From the NCBI RefSeq assembly GCF_027409185.1, contig NC_084466.1:79032501-79096500 (forward strand): 64,000 bases of DNA. Direction: 5' to 3'. The notes below the pieces were generated by a model that did not search any database, had not been told where the DNA came from, and saw only the letters and a program-made list of their open reading frames with translations. A program made the position numbers and the translations under genes. The DNA comes from Cynocephalus volans (taxonomy: Eukaryota; Chordata; Mammalia; Dermoptera; Cynocephalidae). This document shows, one piece after another, positions 33,961 to 45,690 of the stretch (its first letter is position 1; every line of letters starts with the position of its first letter).

Positions 33961-34394
33961 GGTAGAGTGATAAAAAATTGGCATGCGCTTACCCAGGTTC
34001 AAAGTTGACCAGCAGTGACAAAATGCACTGAAAACTTCACGGAAGGACTCAAAATCTGTTCTCTGAAATTATCCATAAAATTCAACTGTGCTAACATTTG
34101 CTGTTTTTTCACCAGGCTGTATATGATTTTCTAAACCCATGCTTATATGAAACACTATTTTTTTTTTTAACCAAGCACATTATTAGTCCAGTGTTTTTTA
34201 AACCTGGTTAGAAACCACTACTTTTCTCTTAAAAAAAGGAAAGAAAAAAAAAAAAAAGAATGAATGCTTTTATTTGTTAGACATAAATGTATGTCTAGGT
34301 TTACTGAAAGTTGTGTCCAAAAATGTTTGAGAGATACTGGCTTAGACAATTGTAATTGTTCATTTAAAAAACAAAAAGAGCTTGTCTTTACATT

Positions 34395-34575
34395 GAGCAT
34401 TGGACTGGAAACTGATTTCTCAACAATGGCTATATATTAGAACTTTTAGGGGCTAATTTTTAAAAGACCCACTGTCAGGTATTCTGATTTAATTGGTCTG
34501 GGATGGGACCTAGGTATCAGGATTTTAAAAGCTCCTCAGTTAAGTCTAATGTACAAACTCAAGAACCACAGGGCT
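34395..34575. mobile_element. hAT-Charlie-type DNA transposon relic
   Basis: Terminal TTTCTCAACAATGGCTATATAT and CTCAAGAACCACAG blocks with TATTCTGATTTAATTGGTCTGGG and GTATCAGGATTTTAAAAGCTCC between. MER20-like layout; exact family uncertain. Confidence 0.55.
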
Positions 34576-35169
34576 GACTATATGTGGGGTGTCCTGTGTA
34601 ATAACTTTGATAGCTCTGAGAATCTGAGGTTTATTTTTCTGAGCACTGGTGATCTATTCTGTAGATAGCTGGATGATATCCTCATCCGTTTTCACTTTTT
34701 TCTATGCTTACCCTTTCCTCATTGGCTATAGATGTTCAAGTCTCACTTATAGTTACTCAACTTGCTTATACCTCTCCTTTTACTTCTCACTAAAGGAATT
34801 TTGGGAATGATGCTGCAGAATGGCTGCTGTACCTTTCCGTAGGTCTGTGTACTTTGTTTTACTGGCTTCTGCATTCATCACTGAATGATCGAGTCCTATT
34901 GAGAATTATCCCCATGCAGGCAATTGGATGGTGGCAGAGTCTCTCACTGTAGTGCCCTGCTGGACTGGTGCTTTTTTAGGGGAGTCTTCCCACCACCTCT
35001 CCCCATCCAACATCCTCCACACGGACACATACAGCATCCCAGAGGTTTCCTACCAATGTGCTCCTTTTGGTTGCTTTTGCCTTTTATTACTAATAAAACA
35101 GTAAAAATACAGAGAATCGGGAAACATACCCAGTACTTGCCCAGCTAGTAGCGAGGGAGTATTGGATAG

Positions 35170-35330
35170 TAAATTAAGTGCTTGCATGACTTTTAAGCTC
35201 AAACATACTTGGGTTTATATTCTGGCTCTGCTTTTCACAATCTGCATAGCTTTGGTGTTAACTCCTCCCACCTGGTTTCCTCTGCAAAATCAGATACTGC
35301 CTCCACAAGGTGGCTGTTAAAGATTAAAGG
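35170..35330 (+). mobile_element. MIR SINE relic
   Basis: Sense MIR: CTTGGGTTTATATTCTGGCTCTG, then CCTGGTTTCCTCTGCAAAATC and AAGATTAAAGGAATTTATGC. Confidence 0.6.
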
Positions 35331-35670
35331 AATTTATGCACATTGTTTAGTGATATTGGCACAGATTGGGCACCCATGAAGTTTCACTATCATGACTGGA
35401 GAGCTGGTCCCTTGTCCCTCTCCTTTTTGGTAGCTTTCTTCTCCAGTGTCAGTGTTTACTTTTTTCAATCACGACTGCACACAACAATCAGAGTGATATT
35501 TTTTATTTCTCCTCTTTCTGTGTAAGTGTGGTTTTAAATTGACATGGCCAGGCAGTCAGAGCATGCCTTAATTCCTGCGTGGTCAACCAACCAGCTGCTG
35601 TGGGTTTAATGGAAACACAGTCTATTATTGCTGGGTGCCCAGGGTTGGTTACCTCTTTGCTGCCCACTAT

Positions 35671-35719
35671 AGAAGATGGTTCTATAATAGTCAAATAATT
35701 CTCATTGGACAGTACTTGT
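35671..35719 (+). repeat. 49-bp repeated segment, left copy
   Basis: 43 of 49 bases match 42198-42246 in the same orientation, with no gap. The copies lie on opposite sides of the L1 and SINE block, 6.5 kb apart. Confidence 0.9.
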
Positions 35720-35722
35720 TAG

Positions 35723-35886
35723 AATGTTGAGGGCCGAGCCTGTGGCGCACTCAGGAGAGTGCGGCGCTGGGAGCGCGGCGACGCTCCCACCGCGGGTTCG
35801 GATCCTATATAGGAATGGCCGGTGCACTCACTGGCTGAGTGCCGGTCACGAAAAAGACAAAAAAAAAAAAAAAAAAAAAATGTTGA
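35723..35886 (+). mobile_element. tRNA-derived SINE with target-site duplication
   Basis: Body 35731-35878: GGGCCGAGCCTGTGGCGCAC, a CG-rich tRNA-like middle, GGTTCGGATCCTATATAGGA (B box), GCCGGTGCACTCACTGGCTG, then an A tail of about 27. The direct repeat AATGTTGA flanks it (35723-35730 and 35879-35886). The long pure tail and CpGs suggest a fairly young insertion. Confidence 0.9.
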
Positions 35887-36043
35887 AACAGTCTGAAAGT
35901 TGGGGGGTTCCAACAACGTCTCTGGAGAATAACGATCTTACAGTCCATAAGCAAAGGACAATATTTTCCCAGTCCTGAAGATGTATCTACTATGAGGATT
36001 TGCGAGTTATTTGGTTTACTAATACAAGAAAATCCCTCTGGGT

Positions 36044-36087
36044 CTTTCACCTGGGTCCTCTTCCATGTCCGAGGACCCAGGTGAAAG
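36044..36087. repeat. Perfect 17-bp hairpin in L1 leader
   Basis: Left arm 36044-36060 (CTTTCACCTGGGTCCTC) pairs without mismatch with 36071-36087 across the loop TTCCATGTCC. The sequence GAGGACCCAGG recurs in weaker form near 36142, so the leader is built from related units. Confidence 0.9.
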
Positions 36088-36245
36088 CCCTGGGCAGCCT
36101 GCCCACCATCTGCACAGAAGGCAAGAGAGCCTCCTGTGACTGAGGACCCAGGCAAAAGCCCCAGACAACCCTCCCACCACCCACACAGAAAGCAAGAAAG
36201 CACAGCCAATACTGCTTCTGCATAGGTGGTCCACCACAGCCACTG

Positions 36246-36299
36246 CCACAACTACTGCCACTGCCACAACTACTGCCACTGCCACAACTACTGCCACTG
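36246..36299 (+). repeat. Three perfect 18-bp tandem units
   Basis: CCACAACTACTGCCACTG occurs three times without mismatch (36246-36263, 36264-36281, 36282-36299), with partial units before. On the minus strand this makes an open frame of Ala and Val only, which is an artefact of the repeat. Confidence 0.95.
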
Positions 36300-36599
36300 C
36301 AAGGACAGCTCACCACCACAGTAGCAGCCAGGACCACCTGCAGGCAGTCCATCATACACTCAACTTCACTGACATAAGGAGAGTCACCAGCAGAGCCCGC
36401 AAATGGAGGAGGAAGTCTTTCTCCTCAAAGCCCTCTCCAGAGTAATAGAAGAAACAGCTGCTCTACCAGATGACCGGACATCAATGCAGAGATGTTAGAA
36501 ATATGAATAAAGAAGAAAACATGACACCAGCAAAGGAATACAGCAATTCTCAAGTGCCAGGCCTCATACAGCAGGCCTTGAAATTATTGAAAAAGTATT

Positions 36600-37420
36600 C
36601 TGAGCAATGATCTTAAGAAAACTCAAAGAGATAAGAGAAGATTCAAGTAGAGGATACAATGAAATGAGAAAAAATATTCAGGATATGAAGGAGGAATTTT
36701 ACAAAGAAATTAATGCCTTAAAAAAGAACGTAGCAGAACTTCTGGAATTGAAGGATTCATTCAGTGAAATAAAAAATAAAACAGAGCTTAAGCATCAGGT
36801 TAGAGCAAGCAGAAGAATTTCAGATCTTGAAGACAGTCTTTTCAAAATAACCAAGCAGACAAAAATAAAGGAGAAAAGAATTCTTAAAAATGAAGAAAAT
36901 CTAAGAGAGCTAGCAGACAACCTGAAGCACACAAACATGGGTATTTCAGAAGGAGAGGAGAAAGGAAAAGGCACTGAAAACCTATTCAATGAAATAATAA
37001 TGGAAAACTTCCCAAGTATAGGTAGAGACATGGACTTTCAGATTCAGGGAGCTCAAAGATCTCCAAAAGATTCAATCCAAAAAGATCTTCTCCAGACTTA
37101 TAGTCAAACTGGCAAAGGTCAAAGACAAAGAGAATTCTAAAAGCAGCAGGAGAAAAGTGTCAAGTTACCTGTTAGGGAGCCCATATCAGACTAACAGCAG
37201 ACTTCTTAACTGAAACTCTACAGGCCAGAAGAGAATGGGATAATAAATTAAAAATACTAAAAAAAAAAAAAAAAAAAAAAAAAAATTGCCAGCCAAGGAT
37301 ACTATAGCCAGCAAGGTTATCCTTCAGAAATGAAGGAGAAATAGTGTATTTCCCAGACAAACGAGAACTGTTGGAGTTCACCACATAACCAACCCTGCAA
37401 GAAATTCTCAAGGGAGTCCT
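36600..37420 (+). pseudogene. L1 ORF1 remnant
   Basis: An open stretch of 177 codons (36607-37140) has a coiled-coil-like Lys/Glu-rich start (ILRKLKEIREDSSRGYNEM) and then the ORF1 RNA-binding core signature NEENLRELADNLKHTNMGI and EGEEKGKGTENLFNEI. After the stop, other frames continue with LTADFLTETLQARREWDNK and, past a run of A, QPRILYSQQGYPSEMKEK. The A run and several stops break the frame. No intact ORF1 protein can be made. Confidence 0.85.
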
Positions 37421-38019
37421 GCATCTAGAATCTGAAAAACAGTAATCAGTATCTTGAATACACAAGACAGAACAAAACCCACTGGTAAAACACAAATGCA
37501 AATGAGAAAAAGAAACTAAATCTTAGCACCTCAAAAACATGAACAGTGAAGATGAATAATAAAAGGGGAAGAAAGGAACAAAAGATATTTAAGACATCTA
37601 GACAAAAAGCAATAAAATGCTAGGAATGAGATAAAACCATTTAATAACTGCCGTAAATGTAAATGGATTAAAGTCCCCATTCAAAAGACACTGACCTGAT
37701 TAAAAAGCTAGATCCAACTATATGCTGTCTTCAAGAGACTCACCTCACTGCAAAAACACACACAGACCAAAAGTGAAAGGATGGAAAAAGATATACCACA
37801 TAAATGGAAACCAAAACTGAGCAGGAGTAGCTATTCTTATATCAGATAAAATAGACTTTAAACCAAAAAACCATAAAAAGAGACAAAAAAAAAAAAATCC
37901 CACTATATAATGATAAAAGGATCTATCCAGCAAGAAGACATAGCAATCATAAATATGTATGCACCCAACACCAGAGCACACATATATATAAAACAAACAT
38001 TATTAGATCTAAAGAGATA

Positions 38020-41000
38020 GACTCCAACATAATAATAGTTGGGGACCTGAACACCCTTCTCTCCACATTGGACAGACCATCTAGGCAACAAATCAACAGA
38101 GAAACACAGGATTTAAACTACACCTTTGACCAATTGGACCTGGCAGATATCTACAGGACATTTCATCGAACAACTACAGAATATAAATTCTTCTCATCAG
38201 CACATGGACATTCTCCAGGATAGACCACATATTAGGTCACACAACAAGTCTCAGAAAATTTTAAAAATCAAAGAAAAGTATCTTTTCAGACTACAAGGGA
38301 CTAAAACTGGAAATCAGTAACAAAAAACTCTGGAAACTATATAAGTACATGGAAATTAGACAATAGCCTCCTGAATTACCTATGGGCCATAGAAGAAATT
38401 AAAAAGAAATCAAAAAAAATTCTTGAAACTAATGAAAATAAAGACACATCATACCAAAACTTGTGGGAAACTGCAAAAGCAGTACTAAGAAGGAAGTTTA
38501 CTGCAATAAACACATACATCAAAAGAATAGAAAGACTTCAAATAAAAAACCTAATGTTACACCTAAAAGAACTAGAAAAACAGGAACAATCCAATCCTGA
38601 GAAGTAGTAGACAGAAAGAAATAATTAAGATCAGAACAGAACTAAATGAAATAGAGACCCCAAAATGATACTAAACATCGATGAAATAAAAACTTGGTTT
38701 TTTGAGAAGATAAATAAAATAGACAAACCATTAGTTAGGTTAACAAAAAAAAAATAAATAAATAAATAAAATAAAAAGAATGGAGAAGACCCAAATAACA
38801 AAAATCAGAAATGAGAAAGGAGACAAAACATATCACAGAAATACAAAGAATCATTACAGACTATTATAAACAATTATATGCCAATAAATATGAAAACCTG
38901 GAGGAAATGGATAAATTTCTGGACACATACATACTACCAAGACTGAACCAAGAAGAAATAGAAAACCTGAACAGGCTAATAACAAGCAACGAGATTGATG
39001 CAGTAATCAGCAGTCTCCCAACAAAGAAAAGCCCAGGACTGGATGGCTTTACTGCTGAATTCTATCACATCTTTAAAGAAGAACTAATGCCAATTCTCTT
39101 CAAACTATTCCAAAAAATTGAAACAGAGGCCACTGTCCCAAACTCATTCTAAGAGGCCAACATTACCCAGATACCAAAACCAAAGACACAATATAAAAGG
39201 AAAACTACAGGCCAATATCTCTGATGAACACAGATGCAAAAATCCTCAACAAAATATTAGCAATCAGAAAGCAGCAACACATCAAAAAAATTACACACCA
39301 TGATCAAGTGGGATTCATTCCAGGCATGTAAGGATGGTTCAACTTATCCAAGTCAATAAATGTGATACATCGCATCAACAAGATCAAGGACAAAAACCAT
39401 GTGGTTATCTCAATAGATTCAGAAAAAGCATTTGACAAAATTCAACATCATTTCATGATAAAGACTCTCAGAAAATTAGGCATAGAAGGACAGTATCTCA
39501 ACACAGTAAAAGCCACATACAACAAACCCACCACCAGTATCATCCCTTATGAACAGGGAGATGACAAGGATGCCCAGTCCTACCACTCTTATTTAACAGT
39601 GTTGGGATACTAGCCAGAGAAATCAGGCAAGAGAAAGAAAGAAAAGTCATCCAGATTGGAAAAGTCAAAGTCAAACTGTCCCTGTGCAGATGACATGATC
39701 CTATATATAGAAAAACCTAAAGACTCTTCCAAAAAACTCTTAGAGCTGATAAACAATTTCAGTAATGTTGCAGGATACAAAATCAACATGCAAAAATCAG
39801 TATCATTTTTATACTCTGATAACGAACTAGCAGCAAAAGAAATCAAGAAAGCAAGCCCATTTATAATAGTTACCAAAAAAATAAAATACCTGGGAATAAA
39901 TTTAACCAAGGAGGTGAAAGATCTCTACAACAAGAACTAAAAAACACTACTGAAAGAAATTAAAGAGAACACAAAAAGGTGGAAAGACTTTCCGTGCTCT
40001 TGAATTGGAAGAATTAATATTGTGAAAATGTCCACACTACCCAAAGCTATCTACAGATTCAATGCAATCCCCATCAAAATATCAATATTCTTCACTGAAA
40101 TAGAAAAAATAATCCTAACATTAATATAGAACAAAAGACCGTGAATAGCCAAAGCAATCCTGAGCAAATAAACAAATAAATAAAGCCAGAGGCATAACAT
40201 TACCTGACTTCAAATTATACTACAAAGGTATAGTAGCCAAAACAGCATGGTATTGGCATAAAAACACACTCAGACCAATGGAACACAGTAGAGATCTCAT
40301 AAATTAACCCACATGCCTACAGCCAACTGATCTCTTACAAAGGTAACCTGAATATACATTGGAGAAAAGACTCCCTCTTCAATAAATGGTGCTGGGAAAA
40401 CTGGACATCCATATGCAGAAGAATGAAACTGGACCTGTACCCAAATCAACTCAAAATGGATTAAAGATTTAAGTATAAGAACTGAAACCATAAAAGTACT
40501 AAAACATAGGGGAAACACTCAAGGAAGTAGGACTGGGGAAAGACTTTATGAACAAGATCCCAAAACCACAAGCAACAAAAGAAAAAATAAACAAATGTGA
40601 TTATATCAAACTAAAAATCTTCTGCACAGCAAAGGAAACAATTAGCAGAGTGGAAAGAAAACCTACAGAAGAGGAGAAAATATTTTCAAACTACATATCT
40701 GACAAGGGATTAATATCCAGAATATACAAAGAATTCAAAGAACTTCACAGTAGAAAACAAATAATCCAATTAAAAATTGGGTAAAGGAGCTGAATAGACA
40801 TTTTTCAAATGAAAACATACAAATGGCCAACAGGTACATGGAAAAATGTTCAACATCATTCACTAATCATTAGAGAAATGTAAATCAAAACCACATTGAG
40901 ATACCATCTCACCCCAGTTAGGATGGCTAATAGCCAAAAGACTGCGAATGATAAATTCTGGCAAGGATGTGGAGAAAGGAGAACACTTCTACACTGTGGG

Positions 41001-41330
41001 ACTGTAAATTAGTGCAGCCATTATGGAAAACAGTATGGAGGTTTCTCAGAAAACTACAGATAGAACTACCACATGATCCATTAATCCCACTTCTGGGTAC
41101 ATACCCAAAAGAATGGAAGTCATCATATCAAAGGGATACCTGCATTCCCATGTTCATCATAGCTCTAGTTACAATAGCCAAGATATGGAACCAACCTAAA
41201 TGCCCATTGATAGATGACTGGATAAGGAAAAAGTGTTATATATAAACAATGGAATACTACTCAGCCATAGTAAAGAATGAAATTCTGCCATTTTCAGCAA
41301 CATGGGTGAGCTTAGAGAAAATTATGTTAA
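38020..41330 (+). pseudogene. L1 ORF2 remnant (endonuclease and reverse transcriptase)
   Basis: Endonuclease end is visible near 38030-38230 (VGDLNT, then DLADIYRTFH). Reverse transcriptase blocks follow: [20 protein letters not shown] (38811-39152), [19 protein letters not shown] (39362-39613) and [19 protein letters not shown] (39656-39940). Near the active site the sequence reads CADD, not the usual FADD, after a small deletion. C-terminal text such as [20 protein letters not shown] ends at 41245. Many frameshifts and stops; inactive. Confidence 0.88.
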
Positions 41331-41705
41331 GTGAAATAAGCCAGACAGAAAGAAATTCCACATGCTCTTAATCATAAGCAGGTGCTTAGAAAGAAGGAAA
41401 GAAAAGAAAAGAAAAGAAAAAGAGAAAAAATGACTACAATAACATGTTGAACTTTCAGAAGGACAGAACAAATCTATGTTTGCTAGAGATGAGACAGGAG
41501 GAGGAAGAAGGGAGTTAAGGAGAAATTGTGTAAGAGTTACAAAGAATAATTACCATTTGTAATAATGAATAGGCTGATAATAATGATTTGATCATCACAT
41601 ATTGTACACAAATAATGATAGTCAATGTTGTACCCCAAAAGTGTGTATAATCAATTATGCTTCAATTAAAAAACAAAACAAAACTACAGCTAATATAAAA
41701 AAGAA

Positions 41706-42197
41706 AAGAAAACCCCTCCCAAAGAGTCTTTTAATAATATCCTTTTCCCTTCAAACAACAACAAATACCAGACCAGGCAGCCAGCACTTTTTTTTTTTAA
41801 TGCTCCCATCTTTTTATTAGGAAAAGCTGAAAGAATAGCCCAGTGAACATGTGACCAGTCACCATGATGCTCAGTCCCGCAGCTTCACCATGTACCTTCT
41901 CAGAACAAGGACCTTCTCCTCCCAAACCACAGGCCATTATCACACCCAAGAAATCTCTCATCGACATGATAGTATTATTAGGTCCAATTGTCCCCCATAA
42001 TGTCCTTTACAACTATTTTTTGGATCCAGGATACAATGGAAGATTATAAACTTCATTTGGATGCCATGATCAGCCCAACATTTTTTAAATGATGTAAGTT
42101 TTGTTTGAGAATTTTGGACATTTTACAGCCACTATACATAAGCATTTTACCTAAAGGAGTAATTGGTGGTTTTATTGGAGGAATTATTAGAGGAATA
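41706..42197. other. Unidentified segment between L1 and repeat copy
   Basis: Starts after the L1 A-rich tail. No family recognised. It holds a short open frame (41864-42049) of unknown meaning, and an ATTGGTGGTTTTATTGGAGG stretch encoding Gly/Ile-rich residues before a stop. It may be a small retrocopy but I cannot name a parent. Confidence 0.3.
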
Positions 42198-42246
42198 AGA
42201 AGATAGTTCTATAACAGTCAAGTGATTCTCGTTAGACAGTACTTGT
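42198..42246 (+). repeat. 49-bp repeated segment, right copy
   Basis: Counterpart of 35671-35719, with six substitutions, all transitions, and no indel. Confidence 0.9.
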
Positions 42247-42249
42247 ATC

Positions 42250-44690
42250 CACTCATATAAGAAAGCAGCATTAAATTTGACCCATCAAACAGAAGGTTGA
42301 TATAAATTATGTAGAATGTATTTGTTAATCTACCATTTATAAAAGCTGCTGGGGTGATCTAGTAATTAGTCATAAATGTTCCTCCCTGATTAGATGATAA
42401 ACTTCTAGGGGTAAACAGCTCCTACTGCTTAACAGCCACAAGAATAAAATCTGAAACAGCAGATCTCTACACTTGCACATTTTCCATGTTTTTATGGCAT
42501 ATAGGTTGTGTGTCCTGCACACAGGTGGGTCGACGCTTTTTCCACCCACAGCTGGTGTGTTCTGGTCACACCTCCCTCGAGCACCTACCTACCTGGAATT
42601 CCTCTCCACAGGTTTCAGCCCTGGGTCCTTTGGAGGTGGGGGTGGGGGCAGGGGAGGAGCATGGCCTTCACTGAACCAGTCAGGCCACTCAGTGGGAAAA
42701 TGCAAGAAACCCAGCTGAAAGTACTTTGGCACAAACTGGTCACCTTAGAGGAAGAATGAGTGCATTGAATACATAGTCTGTGGCTAACTCAGGGCAACCG
42801 AGCTTCTGGGACACCAGGAGCCCTCTCCACCGTCCTTGCTGATAAGGGCAGGGAGGGAAGCACAGACCCATCAGCAGTCCCCCAGCAGACAGAGCTGACA
42901 GGCCTCCTCAGGTCAAGGAGTCCTGGAAAAAACTTGCAATGGGTGCCCGCCCAGGGAGCAAACTGCACCCAGGAGCGAGCTCTGCAAGAACACGGCCACT
43001 GCCATTTTAGCCTCGAGTGGGTGGAGGGAGGAGCATTTCTCAAAATGCAGGGATGCTGCTCCCAGGAGAACAGAAGGACGCTGGACAGACCCAACCATTG
43101 GTGCCCGCCACATATGTCGTCTGTTTTCCCTGTTCTCCCTGCATCCCAGAGCGCATGTATTCCCCCAAGTTGCCATGGACAGATTGGCCAGGAAGTGATT
43201 CTTCAATGCTCGGTCCACAAGCATTAGGATTTCATGTGTCACAGGCAGACCCTGAACTTGCACAAAGAGACTGAGATGCTGAGACCCTCCAGATCCCATG
43301 AAGGACAGTGGGGACTTCTTATTCCTTTCTTGCCAGTGGGAATCATCCCAAATAACCCAAGCAGTCTGCTAGCCGGTTCTCTGAGCATGGCTCTGTGGCC
43401 CTCGCAGTTTGTCCAGAAAGTTCCCTGACCCCTCATTGGCCTTGGTGTCCTCATTTTTCCAGCGCATCAGCTTCTCCTGCCCTGGTACTGGGGGCTGCAG
43501 GTGAATGGCAGACACCGGGGGGTGGGGGCCGGGGGGAGTCCAGGTGAATCCCAGGTCTCCCTGACTTCAGGGTTAGGGTGAAAAGTGGTGCCATTCCTCA
43601 AAGTAGGACAGTAGCCAGGAGAGCCTGGGGCAGAGTTCTCAGGTGAACGCTGTCTAGGTCAAAGGAAGATGGATTTCTCCTTGTTCAACTTATCGTGCTC
43701 TTAGTGTACTTGTCTTTTGTCCTGCTGAGTCAACAGGCCCTGGAAATCAGAGGCACCTGTTTCAGCCACCAACTCAAAAATGGAGAGACCCCACTGAGCA
43801 TCCTGTATCCTCCCTTCTGTCCATTTGGCCTTGCCTAGTTCCTGTCCATGGCCCCCTGCCTGTTTCCTACTTGGGACCCTCTTGAAGAGCTCAACAGCAG
43901 CCAGTAATTGACTTCCTCCTCCTCACATGCTACCCAGGGCCAGTGATGAACTTCAAACCTGTTCCTCATGGAAACCATAAAAGTATATGACACGACGACC
44001 TCTTTGGGATAATAGGGTTGGAAATAGAAGTCTACATTATCCCAACCATCCATGACAGATCCTATTTTGGTTGTTTCATGGTGGCTGGCGGAGGGGGGCA
44101 CACATAGTTCTGATGGCTGCCACTGGCCAATGGGCACACGTCTGCAGGTCGGGGCCTCTTGGGCCATTGAGGCCAACTCTAGACTGAAGCTCCCAGAGAT
44201 CACAAACCTAACATAGTACATCATTTCCTACATAAGCTAATAATCCCCTCTTTTAAAGGAGATGTTGGAGCATCATAGCCAGTTTTGTCAACCAAGGAAG
44301 AGCAGGCTCTCAGTCTGAGGCTATTCTGCGGTTGGTCAGGGAAGGCCTGGACTGGTTGAAGAAGGTCCCTGAAAATGGTGACTAACCCTTCCTCAGAGGC
44401 TGCCAAGATGTTGGAGCAGGGCTGTGGCTTTAGTGGGGAAAGAGTGACCCCCCCAAGGGACACTGTGTGCCCCAAATCTTATTTCCCTGGCCATAGCAAC
44501 CCTGCCCACCCCCACCCAACCTTGACCCTCAAGTGTACATACATGTGCACACTCTCATATACACACACATGCACATTGCACCACATGCCACCCAACCCCA
44601 CCTCCTGCCAGCCTTTCCCCATCCATCTTCCCCCTGCTCAGGCCTCTCCCTCCCCAGGAATCCCCACCAAACATCCAGATGACAAAAAGG
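42250..44690. other. Intergenic DNA, no gene supported
   Basis: GC-rich for the region. The longest open frame is 129 codons on the minus strand (43835-44224). It has no motif I recognise and no relatives in neighbouring frames. No known interspersed repeat was recognised with confidence. Confidence 0.5.
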
Positions 44691-44925
44691 GTTTTGCAGG
44701 AGAGAACAGAACTGAGGTTACCAGAGGTGGCAAAGGGAGAGAGGGAGGGGATGAGTAAGGGAAGAATTGGCAAAGGAAAATGATCACATTGTGTCATGTT
44801 GAATATACTAATTATCCTCATTTGATCAGCACATATTGCTCACGGGTATTGATATTCAACTATGTATCCCACAGATATGTACAATCAACTATGTTATGAT
44901 AAAAAATTTTTTAAAAGATATAAAT
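44690..44925 (+). mobile_element. L1 3' end, 5'-truncated
   Basis: Sense L1 3'UTR: GGTTACCAGAGGTGGCAAAGG, GATCACATTGTGTCATG, GATATTCAACTATGTATCCC, ATGTACAATCAACTATG and an A/T-rich tail. Resembles the 3'UTR of the L1 copies at 35990 and 62590. Confidence 0.75.
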
Positions 44926-45044
44926 TTATAAACAGTGTTTTGCAGATGTGATTAAATCAGGCTTCCTGGTCAGCTCCCCTCTGGGAGCTCCCTCTGTGGC
45001 TGTCCTGCAGTATTTAAAGCATTTTTTTAAATAGTGATCTCTTT

Positions 45045-45175
45045 GTATCTCTCTCTTTGGCTAGTCTATGTACTCCTTGAGGACACGTACAAGTTCTTAG
45101 TCCTATTTGTGTCCCCAAAGCTTAGCACAGAGCCTGACACATAGATGAAATGTTAACTAAATGAGCAAATGAAAT
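45045..45175 (+). mobile_element. L2 LINE 3' end
   Basis: Sense L2 terminus: ATGTACTCCTTGAGGACACG, GTCCCCAAAGCTTAGCACAG, GCCTGACACATAGATGAAATG, ending in an AAATGAGCAAATGAA run. Confidence 0.7.
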
Positions 45176-45250
45176 AATTAATGGATAAGCAATGGCCAGA
45201 CTCCACATGCCTGAGAAGGAAAACTGTGCCCCATGCTAGAAAGCTCAGCA

Positions 45251-45690
45251 TCTGTATTAGTTTTCTGGGGCTGCCATAATCAATAACCATAGAACGGGTG
45301 TCTAAAAATGGCACCCACCTTACTCTCTCACAGTTCTGAAGGCCGGATGTCTTAAACCACGGTGTGGGCTCCAGGGGAGAGTCCTTCCTCACCTCTCCCA
45401 GCTCCTGGTGGCTCCCTGCATTCCTCGGCTCATGGCCACATCCCTCTCTGTTCCTTCTTCACATCACCTTTTCCCACATGTCCTTATCTCCTTTTGCCTT
45501 TCTCTTATAAGAACAAATTGTGATGGCATTTACGGCCCACCCCAAAAATCCAGGGAAATCTTCCCATCTCAAGATCCTGCATTTAATCACATCTGCAAAA
45601 CTCTTTTCCAAATAAGGTCGTGTTCACAAGTTTCAGGGATGAGAACTTGCATCTTGGAGTGACCACTATTCAGTCCACGATAGTGCTCAG
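45251..45690 (-). mobile_element. MaLR/MLT1-like solo LTR
   Basis: Inverted LTR-like text: TGTATTAGTTTTCTGGGGCTGCC at the left, CTCACAGTTCTGAAGGCCGG, TCTCTTATAAGAACAAATTG, CATCTCAAGATCCTGCATTTAATC and TTCAGTCCACGA at the right. No internal retroviral genes accompany it. Similar layout to the copy at 58268. Subfamily not certain. Confidence 0.6.

Larger units (their letters stand above)
35990..41705 (+). mobile_element. Near-full-length but degenerate L1 LINE
   Basis: In order: a leader with a hairpin and 18-bp tandem repeats (35990-36480), ORF1 remains (36600-37420), ORF2 remains (38020-41330), a 3'UTR ending TGTACCCCAAAAGTGTGT and TCAATTATGCTTCAATT, and an A-rich tail. Frameshifts and stops break both ORFs. 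The 5' edge is approximate. Simple A-rich repeats occur at 37258-37285, 38748-38775 and 41398-41421. Confidence 0.85.

Noticed and set aside
36019-36355. Minus-strand frames of Ala/Val or Gly/Ser repeats
   Set aside because: Produced by the 18-bp tandem repeat of the L1 leader.
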